Source of the DNA: Selaginella tamariscina
Lineage: Eukaryota; Streptophyta; Lycopodiopsida; Selaginellales; Selaginellaceae
Length of the DNA stretch: 64,000 nucleotides
Assembly (NCBI GenBank): GCA_003024785.1
Contig: PUQB01000008.1
Span: 126,868 to 190,867 of the forward strand
Direction: 5' to 3'
In this document: in pieces, positions 22,006 through 38,811 of the stretch
Layout: each line of letters opens with the position of its first letter
How positions within the stretch are numbered: the first letter of the stretch is position 1
Notes under the pieces: generated by a model
Database searches by the model: none
What the model saw: the letters and a program-made list of their open reading frames with translations, nothing else
What the model was told of the DNA's origin: nothing
Translations under genes and position numbers: made by a program

Positions 22006-24504
22006 TCTAACATACCCAATGAATGCCTGTGTTCCGTGTGTGTGATCTTCCTGTAGTTAAAACTACTAATCAATGTGTTAAGAGCAACAGTATATGGGAA
22101 AAGTGGGGTATCAAAGTAGAACAAGAGAGTGAAAACAACAACACTTTAAGCACCAGTCCACCACCACTACCATGGTACACACAGGAATCCCTAATCTATA
22201 CAACAGTATTTTTTATCTGCACAGAGTCCACTATATCACTAAAAAGCAAAAAGAAACAGGGTGTTCCTCTCTCTCTGACTATTGTTCTAGCTGGAAAGAA
22301 TCGATCCACAACTGTCCAGCATGAATTTAATCACTGTATATGTTTGTATAATTATTTGTATCATCATCAAACCAGTCTCTAAGTAGATAGCTGAAAGAGA
22401 CCAACAAGAGCATCATCATCACCATCTGATGGAATGGAAACCATACGAATCTATGTATAAACACTTTAATTATTTTTTTCTTTTTTAACTATTGATGGGA
22501 TTGTTGTGAAATATTTCTTACCACAGCTTGTATACAGCCAATAGTATTTAGAAATTACAAGGTGTATGTATATATACATATATATATGTATATATATATA
22601 CTATACAGTCTTGACAGTAGTATACAGTTGCAGGTTAGCCAGCAAATGCTCAGTTGGGGGCACTTTGACTGCTACATTCATCATAACCATGCATACTCAT
22701 GCACATGGCTCCTTAACCTATCACATCCAACCTAAACCTCTTTATAACCATGATTACTTGATATAATATGATATGACCTAACCTAACCACATCATCTTTG
22801 ACTGGTTTGTGACGGGTTGTGACGGACGAATCTAGACCACCTTGTCTAGATTTGCTACGTAGGGCACACGTGTCACCTCACTAGTTTCTATATATAGACT
22901 AGGTTTTACTCGCTTAATTAGGTTATAATTTCATGTCCAGCTCATCTTCCACGTGGCACTGACTAGTATGCGCACTAGGTCGTGAAAGACAAATGTGGAG
23001 TTTTCTTATATACCATGGTTAATTAAATATTGATATTATATAATATTTTGATTGGTGTAATATTCTATGTAATAAAGCCTTGAGAGAACACATAAGTTGG
23101 TAAAGGTCTGTGTGTACTTCAAACATACTGCATGCATATATGCAAGGTTTCCATGTGCAAAATAAAGGTATTCTTTTTGGAATGTAATATATTGTCGTTG
23201 ATCATGTGTATATAATCATTGCGTCCCGACACAAGGGATTTACCAAGTAAAAAGTATTGAAAATATATATTCCATACGAATATTCTAGTTTCACATAGTA
23301 TTTAGAATGTCAGGGAATCATGATAACTACATGGTATGCTCGGATAATAAGCTTTTGCTGCTTTGAAAGTGAAATGTTACTGAATTACACATAAAGCTTT
23401 ATTTAAATGCAGAAAGAGTATATATGTGCCGTGGTACTTCCTGTAAAACAAAATTGATACAGTGTTCAATCTTCTCCACTAAAGAAAATTCAATTCCACT
23501 TGTATTATTCTGTATTTAATCCTGACATATGTTTTTATCTTTTTATAGTTATTATACGAGAATAAATAAATCAAGTCTTAACTTTTAATAAATGCATTTT
23601 CTTGCTAATTATAAATTATATATGTTATAACCCATGTGATATGTGTTATTGAATCATATTAATACATATAACTATTATTAAGTTTGACTCATGGTCATTT
23701 TGGGAATTATGATAGAATGAGGGCTAAGCTTTTAACTGAAAAAAATGTTGCAATGAACAGTAAGTTATGATATTTTAAATAATTCATTTAATTTTGATTA
23801 TTCGAAACTGAAATATCTGGAGATTATTGCCTCTGCAGAGTTAAAATAAAAGAGGAAATTGACAAGCTACATTATTATTATTATTTGCTGTTTTAACGAA
23901 GAGCATTATTAGTGACATGTCTTTGAAAAATAATTAACATTTAAAAAATTTAAAGATATTAATATATATATTAAATTCGACGATAGCTGATATACCTTTT
24001 TAAGCTTTTAACTGGAAAATGTTGCAAATGAGTAGGTTATGATATTTTATAATTATTTTTAGAAGATTAATTTAATTTTAACTTTTGACATAAAACTGAA
24101 GTATTTGGAAATTATTGCCTTGCAGAATTCTGAAAAAGAAAACAAAAGAGGAAATTGACAAGCTACATAATTTATTATTATTTATCGCTGTTTAACGACG
24201 AGCATTATTAGTGACATGTGTTTAAAAAATCATTAACATTTCAATTTTTAAAGATATTAATAGATGTATCCACGTAGGATATATATAATTATTATTAAGT
24301 TTGACTCGTGATATACAAATTTCCCTTTCAAGGTTTTAAACTGAACGTTATGATATTTTTATAATTATTTTAGATAATTAATTTAATTTTAATTTTGGCA
24401 TAAACTAAAATATTTGGAAATTATTACCTTACAGAATTCTGAAAAAAGAAAGTAAAAGAGGAAATTGACAAGCAACATATTATTTTATTATTATTATTAG
24501 AGCA
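22006..24504. other. Intergenic region, no gene recognised
   Basis: About 2.5 kb between the trihelix gene and the YchF stop codon. It holds a TA-type microsatellite (22566-22602) and, at the right, three diverged tandem copies of a ~300-bp unit (about 23660-24504). The part next to 22006 should hold the trihelix promoter; no motif stands out. Confidence 0.5.
23660..24504. repeat. Three diverged tandem copies of a ~300-bp unit
   Basis: Copies begin at about 23660, 23980 and 24285. Shared words include aagtttgactc, ttatgatatttt, gaaattattgcct, agaggaaattgacaagc and gagcattatta. The third copy runs directly into the last codons of the YchF gene, so the unit probably arose by duplication of that gene's 3' flank. 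Confidence 0.75.
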
Positions 24505-28050
<3,546 letters not shown>

Positions 28051-28298
28051 TGCTAAACAAACCCCAGGGTTTATCCATTCACAGTTCATTAATTATACCC
28101 TAAACCACCTTAAACACGATTAATAAAATAACAATACTCAATATATAAACTGTTCATTATGGGGCCACTGTAGTGTAATTTTTAAACCATGCCAGTCAAT
28201 AAAGCTGCATATGGTGTATACATATATACTAAGCTTATATATAGTACAAAAAGCAAAGTAGTTTAACATAAGATAATAATGTACATACACATTAAAAC

Positions 28299-29643
28299 TT
28301 AAAAGAAAGCTCTGCTCCCGTAGAACACCCTCTGAGAGCTCTTCTTACCTGTCTCCCCACTCTTCTCGCCGCTCTGCGAGGACCTGTCACTCTCGCTCTT
28401 ACCGCTGGAGGTGGACTCGGTGGAGGGGACCTTGATCAGTCCGTTCTCGTCCACGGGCAGCTGCATCCTCGACAGTGCATCGGAGAACTGCTGCATGCTC
28501 TTCATATACATGTCGACTATCTCGTCCTGCATTATCCTCGGCTCCGGCTCGAGCTCGACTTTCGGAGTAAACTCTGCCACTGGCTCCCCCTGTTCCCCTT
28601 TGGATCTCGGTGTCACACCGTTCTCCTCGGTAGTAAGCTTCGAGCTCGGTGTGACACTGTCGGTAACAGACGACTCCGCTGCAGGAATCTCTATCTTCTT
28701 ACGGATCGTCGTTACCTTAGTAACTTGCTCCACAACTGAGACCTCTCCCTCCAGCTTCTTTATATCTTCAACAACCGCTGCCTCTGCCTCTTTTGTTGTT
28801 GTCGCTCTCCTCGAGCTCCGGGAGGAGAGTCGTATCCTCTCTCTCTTCCCACAGCTTAGTTGTGCCATCCGCGGCCTCGACCGCCTCCACAAGCTTTGCA
28901 ACCGAGAGTTCTCCTTCAAACTCGTCTGGGAGCTTGAGATAGGGAGGTCCAGTACATATCCCGTCCCCCACAATGTTCTTGCCGGGCTTACGCCGGATAA
29001 AGTCTGAGACAAGCTCCTTGTCGGCTTCTGCATCAGCAGGGTCGGTGAAGACCAGAGGCTCCTCGGTGGAGGATTCCACGGACACATCAGACGCGGACGG
29101 TACCAAGCTGGAGACAACACCCTCACAGTTCTCCAGGAACTCGAGGGTGAGACAGATAATGCCGGCCGGAGAGTGGAAGAGTTCGGTCGAGGACAGACCG
29201 AACTCCTCGAAGTACTTTCCTCTGCCAACCAGAGTCGCAAGGGGTATACTTACCTGACCCAGTAGCTGGTCTTGAAGATAGTCCCGCAGCTTACTTGCCA
29301 TGAAAACCTCACACCGGAGTACACAGCTGCTGAGGACGCTTGGGGTAGTGAACTTCTGGTTAAAGACAGGATCCTTACCTCCCTTGTCGACTATGTCTGT
29401 GAAGAAAACCGTGGGAGGCTCCGAGGTACCCTTGGAGAACAATGTAAGCTTGATGTACACATCCTGTTTCGCATAGATGCAAATGTTGTGGAGGTTCCTT
29501 GCCTGGTGAACCTCCACATGAAGAACACCGTTGGTGGTCGCGAGCACAGGTGCCTGTGTGTGTCCATTCGAGGTAGCCGGAGTGTGCTCCATGGTGAAAG
29601 GTGCAAAATGGCTTGGGGGTTCCATCACAATCACATGTAACAA
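28299..29643 (-). CDS. C2-domain protein with acidic C-terminal region, frame break
   Basis: The N-terminal half (about 28803-29643) encodes a C2 domain of the Ca2+/lipid-binding type: HVEVHQARNLHNICIYAKQDVYIKL, then KDPVFNQKF and an LRDYLQDQLLGQVSIPLATLVG segment. The calcium-ligand positions look incomplete, so Ca2+ dependence is uncertain. The C-terminal half (28299-28803) is acidic and Ser/Thr-rich, with a helical MYMKSMQQFSDALSRMQ motif near the end. The halves are in different frames; an AG-type dinucleotide loss or one-base gain at 28803-28812 would join them, and there is no intron signal there. It has no introns, unlike its neighbours. Start may be the ATG at 29643 or a later one. 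The role is probably membrane-associated signalling or trafficking, not further defined. Confidence 0.65.
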
Positions 29644-30292
29644 GTGAGAAACTTTGGACAGAGAGAAACCGACCAGATTTTAAAGGGGAAAGGACTGTAT
29701 TGTAAAGGAGGAAAAAGAACAAAAAGTATGCCTAGGTAGATTCGTATAACATGACTGCTACAGTGGTCAGCAATATGTGGTGTCCTAACAGTGGGAAATT
29801 TGGGAATTAAACACTGACTGCAAGAATTCCCGAGATTTTCCCAGCGAAATCCAGATACAAAATGCGAAAATTCCCGTAATTTATGAAGATTTAGAGGAGT
29901 TTACCATATCATGAAGGCCACGGAAACGCAGCGAGGAGCCGAGACACAACAGAAGACAGAATTAGGGATTCCTTTGTGATGTTGTTGGTAAGTGACGTAT
30001 TTGACCATTCATCCTCCATGGGCCATTTACCGCCACATGGCCCACGTACAAGAGAATATTCTACCGGCACATTAGTCTCCAATTGCCACGTGTCAGGCGG
30101 AGGTATTTTTGGTTTGTTTGATTTTCTTTAGGGTTTAGTTGAGCCACATTTAAAAGTTTTTGGAACCACGTATTAGGGTTCTTGGAGCGCGATCGATCGA
30201 TCGAGCGGTGCGGCTTAGGGTCGGTTGTGGCGGCGGATCGGAGGCACGCAATCTTCTTGGCGCGGGTTGAATGTTCTTTATAGCCGGATTGA
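29644..30292. promoter_or_regulatory. Divergent promoter region between C2 gene and nucleotidase gene
   Basis: About 650 bp between two divergently read start codons. It must hold both promoters and 5' leaders. It includes a G-box-like ccacgtgtc near 30087 and a gatcgatcgatcgag repeat near 30189-30205. No firm TATA box was seen on either side. Confidence 0.45.
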
Positions 30293-32581
30293 ATGATCCC
30301 GGCATGGGTTCATCATCGGTCTCCGATTCTGCATCATCTTGCCGCAAATACGCATCTTTCGTCGAAATCTCTCTGCTGCTGCCATCGCGCTATGCTTCAA
30401 TCTCGCACATTGTGCAAGGCGATGACTATCAGTTCTGGTAAGCGGAGCCTCCAAGAACCTCCCGGACCAAGGTATTTTCCTTGATATAAGTAGTGCAGAA
30501 CACATAACTTCGTTCCCCAGTCGTGTTTAGATCTAAAAGTGTCTGTTTTAATACATACATAAAGGATTGTTGGTCATTCCGCTTAAGAAAGAAATTGTAT
30601 ATACTTTTTTAATTTCTTTCTTTTACATAGAAATAATCGAGAATATACTCTTTATATCCTAGTATTTTCAGATGTTTTTAATCATATATAAAGGCTTTCG
30701 CTAATTGTTTATGCTTTGATGTTATAGGTAGAAATATATGCATGATCTAGAAAATGTAGGTTTACTAAAGTATATAAAGTTTAATAAGTTTAATGTGCAG
30801 ACAGACGATTTATCACAGATCGACAGCAAATGCTGCTGCGCAAATGGACGGAAACGAATCAAAGCTTAGAGGCGCAACGGCCACACGGCCCCAAGTTGTC
30901 ATTGCAAATCCCGAAGAATTGGAGAGAAAGAAACGAGCAATCATTTCAGCAGGGCTGTCTTCACTGCAGGTCGGTAGTTGTGTACAATCATCATCTTAAT
31001 TTTTAATGTTTTTCTCTTCTTTTGCAGGTCATTGCAGATTTCGACATGACATTGACAAGATACATCGTTAATGGAATGAGAGGCCAAAGTAAGTTAATTT
31101 TATGCTCAATAATAATATATATAGTAACATTCATATATACTTTGTAATGTTCTTTATGGAAAGGTTCACACGCACTTCTAAGCCAGGGGAGTGTGGAGTA
31201 CGATCTAAAGCGTCAGCAGCTCTATGACCACTATCATCCTTTTGAGACATGTCCCACGATTGCGGTTGACGAGAAGACGAAGCTTATGGAAGAGTGGTGA
31301 GTGGCATTTAATTACTCTTAATTAATGACCATTTGCGCATGACTAATGACGTATGTATGCAGGTGGGGAAAAACCCACGATCTTCTTGTTGAGGGCGGTC
31401 TTACTTATGAAGCCATCCAGAAGTCGGTGGAAAATGCCACCATTGGCTTTCGACATGGAGTGATCGATCTTTTTGAAACGCTGGAAGTAAGTATAAAAAT
31501 AAACATTATCTAATAATGTAATATGAGAGAGAGAGATTATATAACATATTTGAGAATGATAATGAACGGTATCTTGTAGGCTAAGGATGTTCCTGTCTTG
31601 ATTTTTTCTGCTGGTTTGGCGGATATCATTGAAGAGGTAACAAGTTTTAGTATTATTTAATTATTAAGTTCCAAGTTAACAGGATAGTCTTCAGGTTATG
31701 CGACAAAAGCTCCACCGAACCTTTACAAATATTCGCGTGGTGTCAAACCGCATGGACTTTGATTCTGAAGGGAACCTTCTCGGTTTTAAAGGTGTGTAGC
31801 TTAACTTTTGTACTATATACATTCCGTCTTTGTATGCCACAGTATTTACATAGATATTTATATCTGTGCAAAATACAGTGGCATACAAAGACGGATTGTA
31901 TATATGCCTGCACACAGCGCTTAAATGTATTATTTTCTCTCTTTATGTGCGCATCATGGTTTTCAATGTGTAAATCTGTGTGAGGCTGTGTGTTTGTATG
32001 TTTATATACATGTGTGTCAAATGGATATATACAGATCTATATGGTATATATCTACAATATATCTATGACACGGACACGCACGCACTATTCACTTTAACAG
32101 GAAAGCTGATTCACGTGTTGAACAAGAACGAGCACTCACTAGAATTAGCGGCCCCACTACACGATGAAACAGGGCACGAAGTGGTAGACAATGGGAAGAA
32201 TGGCTATTCTTTGGTGAGAGACCGCAGAAATATCATACTACTGGGTGATCATCTTGGAGACCTTGGCATGTCGGACGGCGTAGATTATGACAACCGTATC
32301 ACCATAGGATTCTTGTAAGTTGTCCATATATATAATTCTGTGTATACAGACACAGTATTGATTAAGAGTTTCTTAATACAGGAATGAGAACATAGATAGT
32401 TGGCTGAACACATATTCAAAGGCTTTTGATATAGTCGTTGTGGTGAGTATTTAACTTACTTTCTTAATGAGTTTGTTCATTTAAATTTTACATTATTATG
32501 ATTTTTATTTATTTATCTGTTTTTCAGGATGATGGACCCATGACGACTGTGGTAGATTTAATTCAAGAACTATCTAATTAA
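30293..32581 (+). CDS. Cytosolic-type pyrimidine 5'-nucleotidase (UMPH-1 family, HAD)
   Basis: A ten-exon gene: 30293-30471, 30801-30969, 31028-31088, 31164-31296, 31363-31486, 31580-31636, 31695-31791, 32101-32314, 32382-32442, 32528-32581, all joined in phase at GT-AG sites. HAD motif I is VIADFDMTLTRY; later motifs are LIFSAGLADII (motif II region) and a GDHLGDLGMSDG motif IV. The family dephosphorylates pyrimidine nucleoside monophosphates such as UMP and CMP. The first exon adds a basic, Ser/His/Cys-rich leader that could be an organelle targeting peptide. This is the only long multi-exon gene in the window with no frame break. Length, about 380 residues, is normal for the family plus leader. 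Confidence 0.9.
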
Positions 32582-34717
32582 AATTTCAAGCCAAAAACAC
32601 ATTTTGTAGTGTTATACTAAATATTATTAATCATCGAATTGTCGTATCTTTATTTAAACACACACACATAAATCATATCTATATATTCAAGCATACATAC
32701 AACGCACAATATACTTTGTGTAATATATATAATTATCTTAAATAGTTTGAAACGTTGTATGTGTATCATATAGGCTCACAGCACGATATATACACAAAGC
32801 ACATAAATGTACATATTATACATAAGGTATTATGAGGTAAATTGATAAATATTTACAGTTATATTATTAATAGCTTTGGAGCTAAATAGACCTATTGTCT
32901 ACGTTTTTACCGTTTTACCTTACACTATATATATATATTATTAAATTTACATGCATAAACATCTATAAAGTTTAACATATTAGAGAACCTGTTTTAATTA
33001 GTAACCATTATAGTTTAATATTTTGCTTTAAGAAATATGAAAAAAGTTCTCTAATCTAATAATAATTTAAACTAATTTAATCTAACTTCATTTAATGAAA
33101 TTAACTTTACTTCATCTAATTTAGTTTTATTTAATCTAATATTATAGTTTAGCTTAATTAAATTAACCTTGGGTTTGATAATTTAGATTTAAATCAAAAA
33201 AAAAATTAATCATGACAAATTCGTGTAGGTGATTTTGGCAATATGTGTGTGTGTGTGTGTGTGTGTGTATAAACATAACATTATATGTGCATGCATATGT
33301 AATTTATTCATTTAAATATATAAATGATATTTTTAATATTAAACATATGACTTATTAGTTTTATTTTAAATTTAATGTCAAGCTTGTTTTAACTACTCAA
33401 AATTATTATAGTTAATTTAATAAATTTAAATCTTTAGAACGTATTAGTTATAGTTTAATGTTAGTTCAATGGTTCTTACTTAACTTCTAGTTATTTAACT
33501 TTATTATTAAAATTTAAACTGATGTATTCTTAATTGATTGTTATGTGTCCAGCATTGTATGTCTTAAACAATGCAGTAAATACCATGTTACATGTCATTA
33601 ATATGTTTTTAATTTACTTAATGGATTCCTTATTCTTTTATTCAGTTTGTGTCACAGTCATCCATCTATAAAAACAATTTCTTTTACGCTTTTGAATGAT
33701 TTAGATTTGTACTTATTATTATTTTTATATATAATTTTAAATTTAAAAAGAGAGTGTATCTTTCTATTTAAATTCTATGTTACAAGATTTAATTTAAATA
33801 TTATATTTTAATTAGTTGTAAAATTAATTTTATAAATTATAAATTTAAATATTTTAATTTTAATTTAAAAATTAACTATAGCATTCCCATGTGCAAATGT
33901 AAATCCTCCTGAAAATTTAAATATTAATTTAAAATTTATAAACTTTTAAGTTTAAATAAACCACGTGATATGTTATCGTCACTTCTACACAATAGTAAAT
34001 AAATTCATTTAAGTTTAACTTAATTTTTTTCTCATCATTATATAATTTTTATTTATAAATCACCAAAACATATTTAATCTGTAAAATAAAAAGATTCTTC
34101 AAGAATATATAAATATTTATTTTAAAGTTTTATAAAAATCTTAAATTTATAAAAAACAGTATTTATCTAGTTTGCACAGTAAGGGCTCCCCCTAATTCCA
34201 ATACTTTTGAAAGAGGGATTTAAGTTATATTTTTGTTATGACATAGGAAGAAAAATAAAAATAAAAATAAAATTATACATGTTAATTAAAAAGATTAAAA
34301 AATCATGTACTCAACCCTTTTCGATGGGAAATATTAATTTCCCTTCAATTTCTTATGCATGTCCTAACGGGGTAACGTTCTACAAGTGTCACCTTCACCC
34401 GTGAGAATCATACATAAAAGAGTGTATTTTCATTGTAATCATAAGAGTTCTTTGCCCATTTCACCTCCGGTTTGGAATATTAAAAAAGAGTGGTCGATTC
34501 GCATATGTATCAACGGTAAGAAGTCTGCCACGTGTATGTACCTTAAGTCCTATCTAGGGCTTCAGGGGTTTCTGCTGAAGGGATTTATCTTCAATCTGTC
34601 AGGTCAGTGAGCTATACACTAAAGATTATCTATTTATTTATTTATTTTTCTCTTTTTTGCTTTTAATTATTAATAATAATTTAATACTATTTTTCCATTG
34701 GATTGTTTGTAGATGCA
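32582..34717. other. AT-rich intergenic region, no gene recognised
   Basis: About 2.1 kb with a (GT)n run at 33244-33270 and long A/T stretches. A short leader exon for the next gene may lie near 34386-34605, ending at a GT after tctgtcag, but its coding value cannot be shown. Confidence 0.5.
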
Positions 34718-35132
34718 ATGACGGAGTCAGATCCCCCAATGTCTACTTATGGGCAGCGATTGGAGTACACCGAATCCACACAGTCTCTACTTAGCAGGAG
34801 AGGCTCAGGTAATCTACATTGTGTGTAATTCTTACACACATACGTCTGTGTGCGCGCGTGTGTATATCATTGTTTATTCAATATGTATAGATAAATGAAC
34901 ATATAAAAGCTTAACTATATGTATATACGTAAATTTGTTAAGCATTGAATCATGCAGAAATATATATGTGTTTATATTTGTTTGACCTATGTATGTAAGT
35001 TTCTTTCATGAAAAAGACATAGTCGCTTGTACATGTACACATATACAGACACGTATGTATATGTGTACGTCAGATCTACTTTATGAATCCCATATTTGTG
35101 GCACATATGTGTGTGCGTGTGTGTTATGTGTG

Positions 35133-35170
<38 letters not shown>

Positions 35171-35519
35171 GAGAGAGAGAGAGAGAGCTTTTCACTCTAG
35201 AACATGTAGATACATCTACGCAGGCAACTAAAAGAGCTTGTTATGGAAATAGATGTGTTTGAATAACAGACGTATATGTGTGTGTGTGTGTGTGTGTGTA
35301 GCTAGATAGATATATCACACGCACACACACACACACATACACACACACACACACATCATATATATAATATTGGCATGCTAAAACTAAAGAAAGGAGTGTT
35401 GTATACCTATATAATGCTTGCAGGCACGCACGCATATATTTCTCCTTGTGCAGGTTACACACACACACACACACATATACGTATATACATACATACATAC
35501 ATATCTATATCTATCTATC

Positions 35520-35595
<76 letters not shown>

Positions 35596-36723
35596 CACTC
35601 TAGAACACGTAGATACGTCTATGCAGGCAACTAGAAAGAGCTTGTTATGGAACACTAACAGACTTATGTGTATGTACGTGTGTGTGTGTGTGTGTGTATA
35701 GATAGATACATCATACACACATATCATAAAATTAAAGAAAAGGAAATTTTTATACCTATATAATACTTCCACGCACGTACGCACGCATATATGTCTACTT
35801 TGTGCAGGTTTTGGCAACAGATACGTACAAGTAGATGATTCAGGCATATATTTATCCTCATTGGCGGTCACGATTCTACTGTCCTCGATCGCTACCATCG
35901 GAATTCTTTTATTTACACTCGTCATCACGCTCTCAGTTATGCTTAGCTCTTGTCAAAGCCAGCCCATGTTGTTATTTGGTGCAAAACCTTTTCAGGTAAA
36001 TTATTAGTTTATTGGATAATATATCAAAAATGCTCATATCAAATGTGTAAATAAATACGCATATATACATATGATATAGAGAGGCTGTGTATATCCTTAT
36101 ATATTTGTTTATTATGTTATATTTAGTTTTCTGGCAGGAAATGCAAAATCATCATGGAGTAGCAAACGCGTGTGCGAGTTTCAGAGTTAATGCAGAGATG
36201 AACAACTTACAGGGATGGTTACTTCCAGCAGAGTGTGAAGGCTACGTGGCAAAGTATATGCTCAAAGGACAGTATATTATGGACTACAATCAGGCAGTAT
36301 ACGCTGCTAGGGAATATCTGAAGAGCGTTCCTGCTGTAGGTGATGGGATGGATGCCATTGTTCTCGACATAGATGATACTGTTCTTACCAATGTCCCTTA
36401 CTATGCCCAGCATCATTTTGGGTATGTATACACATGGATTTATATTCATAAACACACGCACGCACACACACACACGTAGCATGTGTATGTTACATGTTTT
36501 TCTGCAGTGTAGAGCCATTCAATGAGACTTTATGGGATGAGTGGGTTAAGGAGTCCAGGGCACCTGCTCTTGAGTCCATTCGTTCTCTATACAACGAGCT
36601 TAAGGCAGCAAAGTGGTCCATGCTATTCATCACTGGCAGGCCTGACCATCAACGCAATTCCACTGCCAAAAACTTGCTCAATTCTGGCTTCTCTGGATGG
36701 GCTTCTCTCAATCTGAGGTAACC

Positions 36724-36762
<39 letters not shown>

Positions 36763-37232
36763 GCTTTCTAGTGTCGATGTTTCTAGTTATATAGTGGAAC
36801 GTGATAAATACATGTGGTATAAGTATACGTATACCATCTATATTGAAGAATATTTACAAGTTTATAAGCACAGAAAGTAGAGTTGAAAATATATATTTAT
36901 TACATGTACTAAATTAAATTCATATCCTGCTTGTGTAGCTTGAAACCAGTGATATGTACTTAGACACGCACATATACAGACGTATGTATGTGTGTGTGTG
37001 TGTGTGTATTTATTTATTAATTTTATTTTTTTTCAGATTACAGCATGAGACAGGAACAACAGCTGTGAACTACAAGTCGGGACGAAGGATGCAACTACAA
37101 GCTCAAGGATACAGAATATGGACGAGCATTGGGGATCAATGGAGTGATTTAGAAGGTCCATGTGTTGGTAACAGGACTTTCAAGCTTCCAATCCCATGTA
37201 TTACATATATTAAACTCCTTATTTTTTTTTAA
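34718..37232 (+). CDS. Membrane-anchored HAD class B acid phosphatase (VSP-like)
   Basis: Five coding exons: 34718-34808, 35808-35995, 36138-36421, 36508-36717 and 37037 to the stop. The N-terminus (MTESDPPMSTYGQR) precedes one strong transmembrane segment in exon 2 (LAVTILLSSIATIGILLF...), so it is a signal-anchor protein rather than a cleaved secreted form. The catalytic domain (PF03767 type) has VLDIDDTVLTNVPYYA (nucleophile Asp), LFITGRPDHQRN and a WTSIGDQWSDLEG motif. It should hydrolyse phosphomonoesters in the endomembrane lumen or outside the cell. The last ten codons are out of the family frame: one extra C at 37188-37189 would give the family ending PNPMYY and a stop at 37213 instead of 37232. 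Intron 1 is long and contains a duplicated segment. Confidence 0.85.
35150..35807. repeat. Tandem duplication of ~370 bp inside intron 1 of the acid phosphatase gene
   Basis: The segment from about 35165 to 35452 is repeated at about 35540 to 35807. Both have a GA run, ttttcactctagaaca, gcaggcaacta, gagcttgttatgga, a GT run, tacctatataat and a final tgtgcaggtt. The second copy's tgtgcag is the acceptor used for exon 2; the first copy (about 35446-35452) is a decoy acceptor. Copies are roughly 80-90 percent alike by eye. Confidence 0.8.
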
Positions 37233-37828
37233 ATTAAAAGAAGGAAAAACCAAGCTTTGTAAACTATAAAGCCTTCATACAAATGCAACTTTGATTTTTT
37301 TTAAAGAAATGTTGGTCCTATCTAAGGAATTTAATTCAATATTAATTTTTAATTGAATTTTATTTTTCAAATTATTCTCATTCAAATTCCATAACATATT
37401 CTCCTTTTAATTGAATTCTTGTTCAAATTTTATTAACAAATGAAAATTAAATCATTCTTTTATACATGTATTGTCATTACTTTCATAAACGGCAAGGTTA
37501 ATATATATATATTATATTGAGACACACATATATGTATATATGTATTCTGATAATCTATAATAATCAATTAACATAGTAAATGTGGAATGAAACAGAATGG
37601 AGTTTATTAAATACTATAAAAAATATTGTAAATAGGCAAATGTCATAATTATTTAAAAACTATATTTTATTGCAATTGTTAAATACCATTGATTATAATT
37701 TTAAATTGATATTTAAAAATTAAGTTATACATGTAGTTTTCTATTATACTAAATAATTAACTATCTTAGTAATTATCTAAAAATTTGAATTGTACAAATT
37801 TCAAGGGATATTCCTAGCATCTAGAGCA

Positions 37829-38612
37829 ATGGCTATGGCGCAAACGTATCTAGCAGTTTACAATGTAGCGCAAGCGTGCGGCTGGTAAGCAGATGTTGAG
37901 AATCTTCTCCTTTCTGATAGAATATGCTCCCCAGGTGCTTGTTGCTACTCAGGCTTCCACATAAATCTTCCAAGAGCATCCAGCTTGCGTGTATTCATTT
38001 ATTTATTTTTATCTATTTAATTTAATTTATATATTTTAATATAAGATGTAATTGTACAGGCTTTTTGCAATTTGCTGCTTTTCTTGAAGTCCTGCATTCA
38101 TTGATTGGTAAGCTATATATGTATATACACATATAATGCACACTGTGTGTGTGTATGCATATATTGTATAAAATTTTATATATATAATATTTATTTATTT
38201 AATTTTATTTAATTTACAGGACTTGTTAGGAGTGCTACAATGACTACATTTTTGCAATGGGGTGGAAGGTTTCACGTCATTACTGCAATTGCTTTACAAG
38301 TGGAGGAGGTGCTTTTTATTTTATTAAATTATTAATAATATTATGGTATATATTAATTTTAAGTTTGACAAATTTTAATTAACCAGGTTCAAGGAAGTCC
38401 ATTCCTCACAATGATGCTCGCAGCTTGGTCCCTTTCAGAGGTTATATATATATATATATATATATAAACACAAAAACTTGTATGTATATATGTGTACACA
38501 CACACACACATGAATATTTTCATACATTAAGTTTTTTCCAGGTTATCCGTTATCCACAATACGTGACAAACATACTTGGAGCCTGCCCTGGATGGTTAAC
38601 ATGGCTTAGGCA

Positions 38613-38657
<45 letters not shown>

Positions 38658-38773
38658 CTCTGTGTGTGTGTGTGTGTAGACTTATGCTAACTTCTCTTAT
38701 CTTCAGATACACTGCGTTTATTGTTTTGTATCCCATTGGAATCGTTGCTGAAAGTAAGTTAAATCTATTGGTG

Positions 38774-38811
<38 letters not shown>

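Noticed and set aside
28299-29240. The first 145 codons of the long minus frame as an independent gene start
   Set aside because: This part overlaps the C2 coding frame; only the segment after the frame switch near 28803 looks like real protein.
30150-30505. Minus-strand open frames opposite the nucleotidase first exon
   Set aside because: They overlap the well-supported plus-strand exon and carry no recognisable domain.
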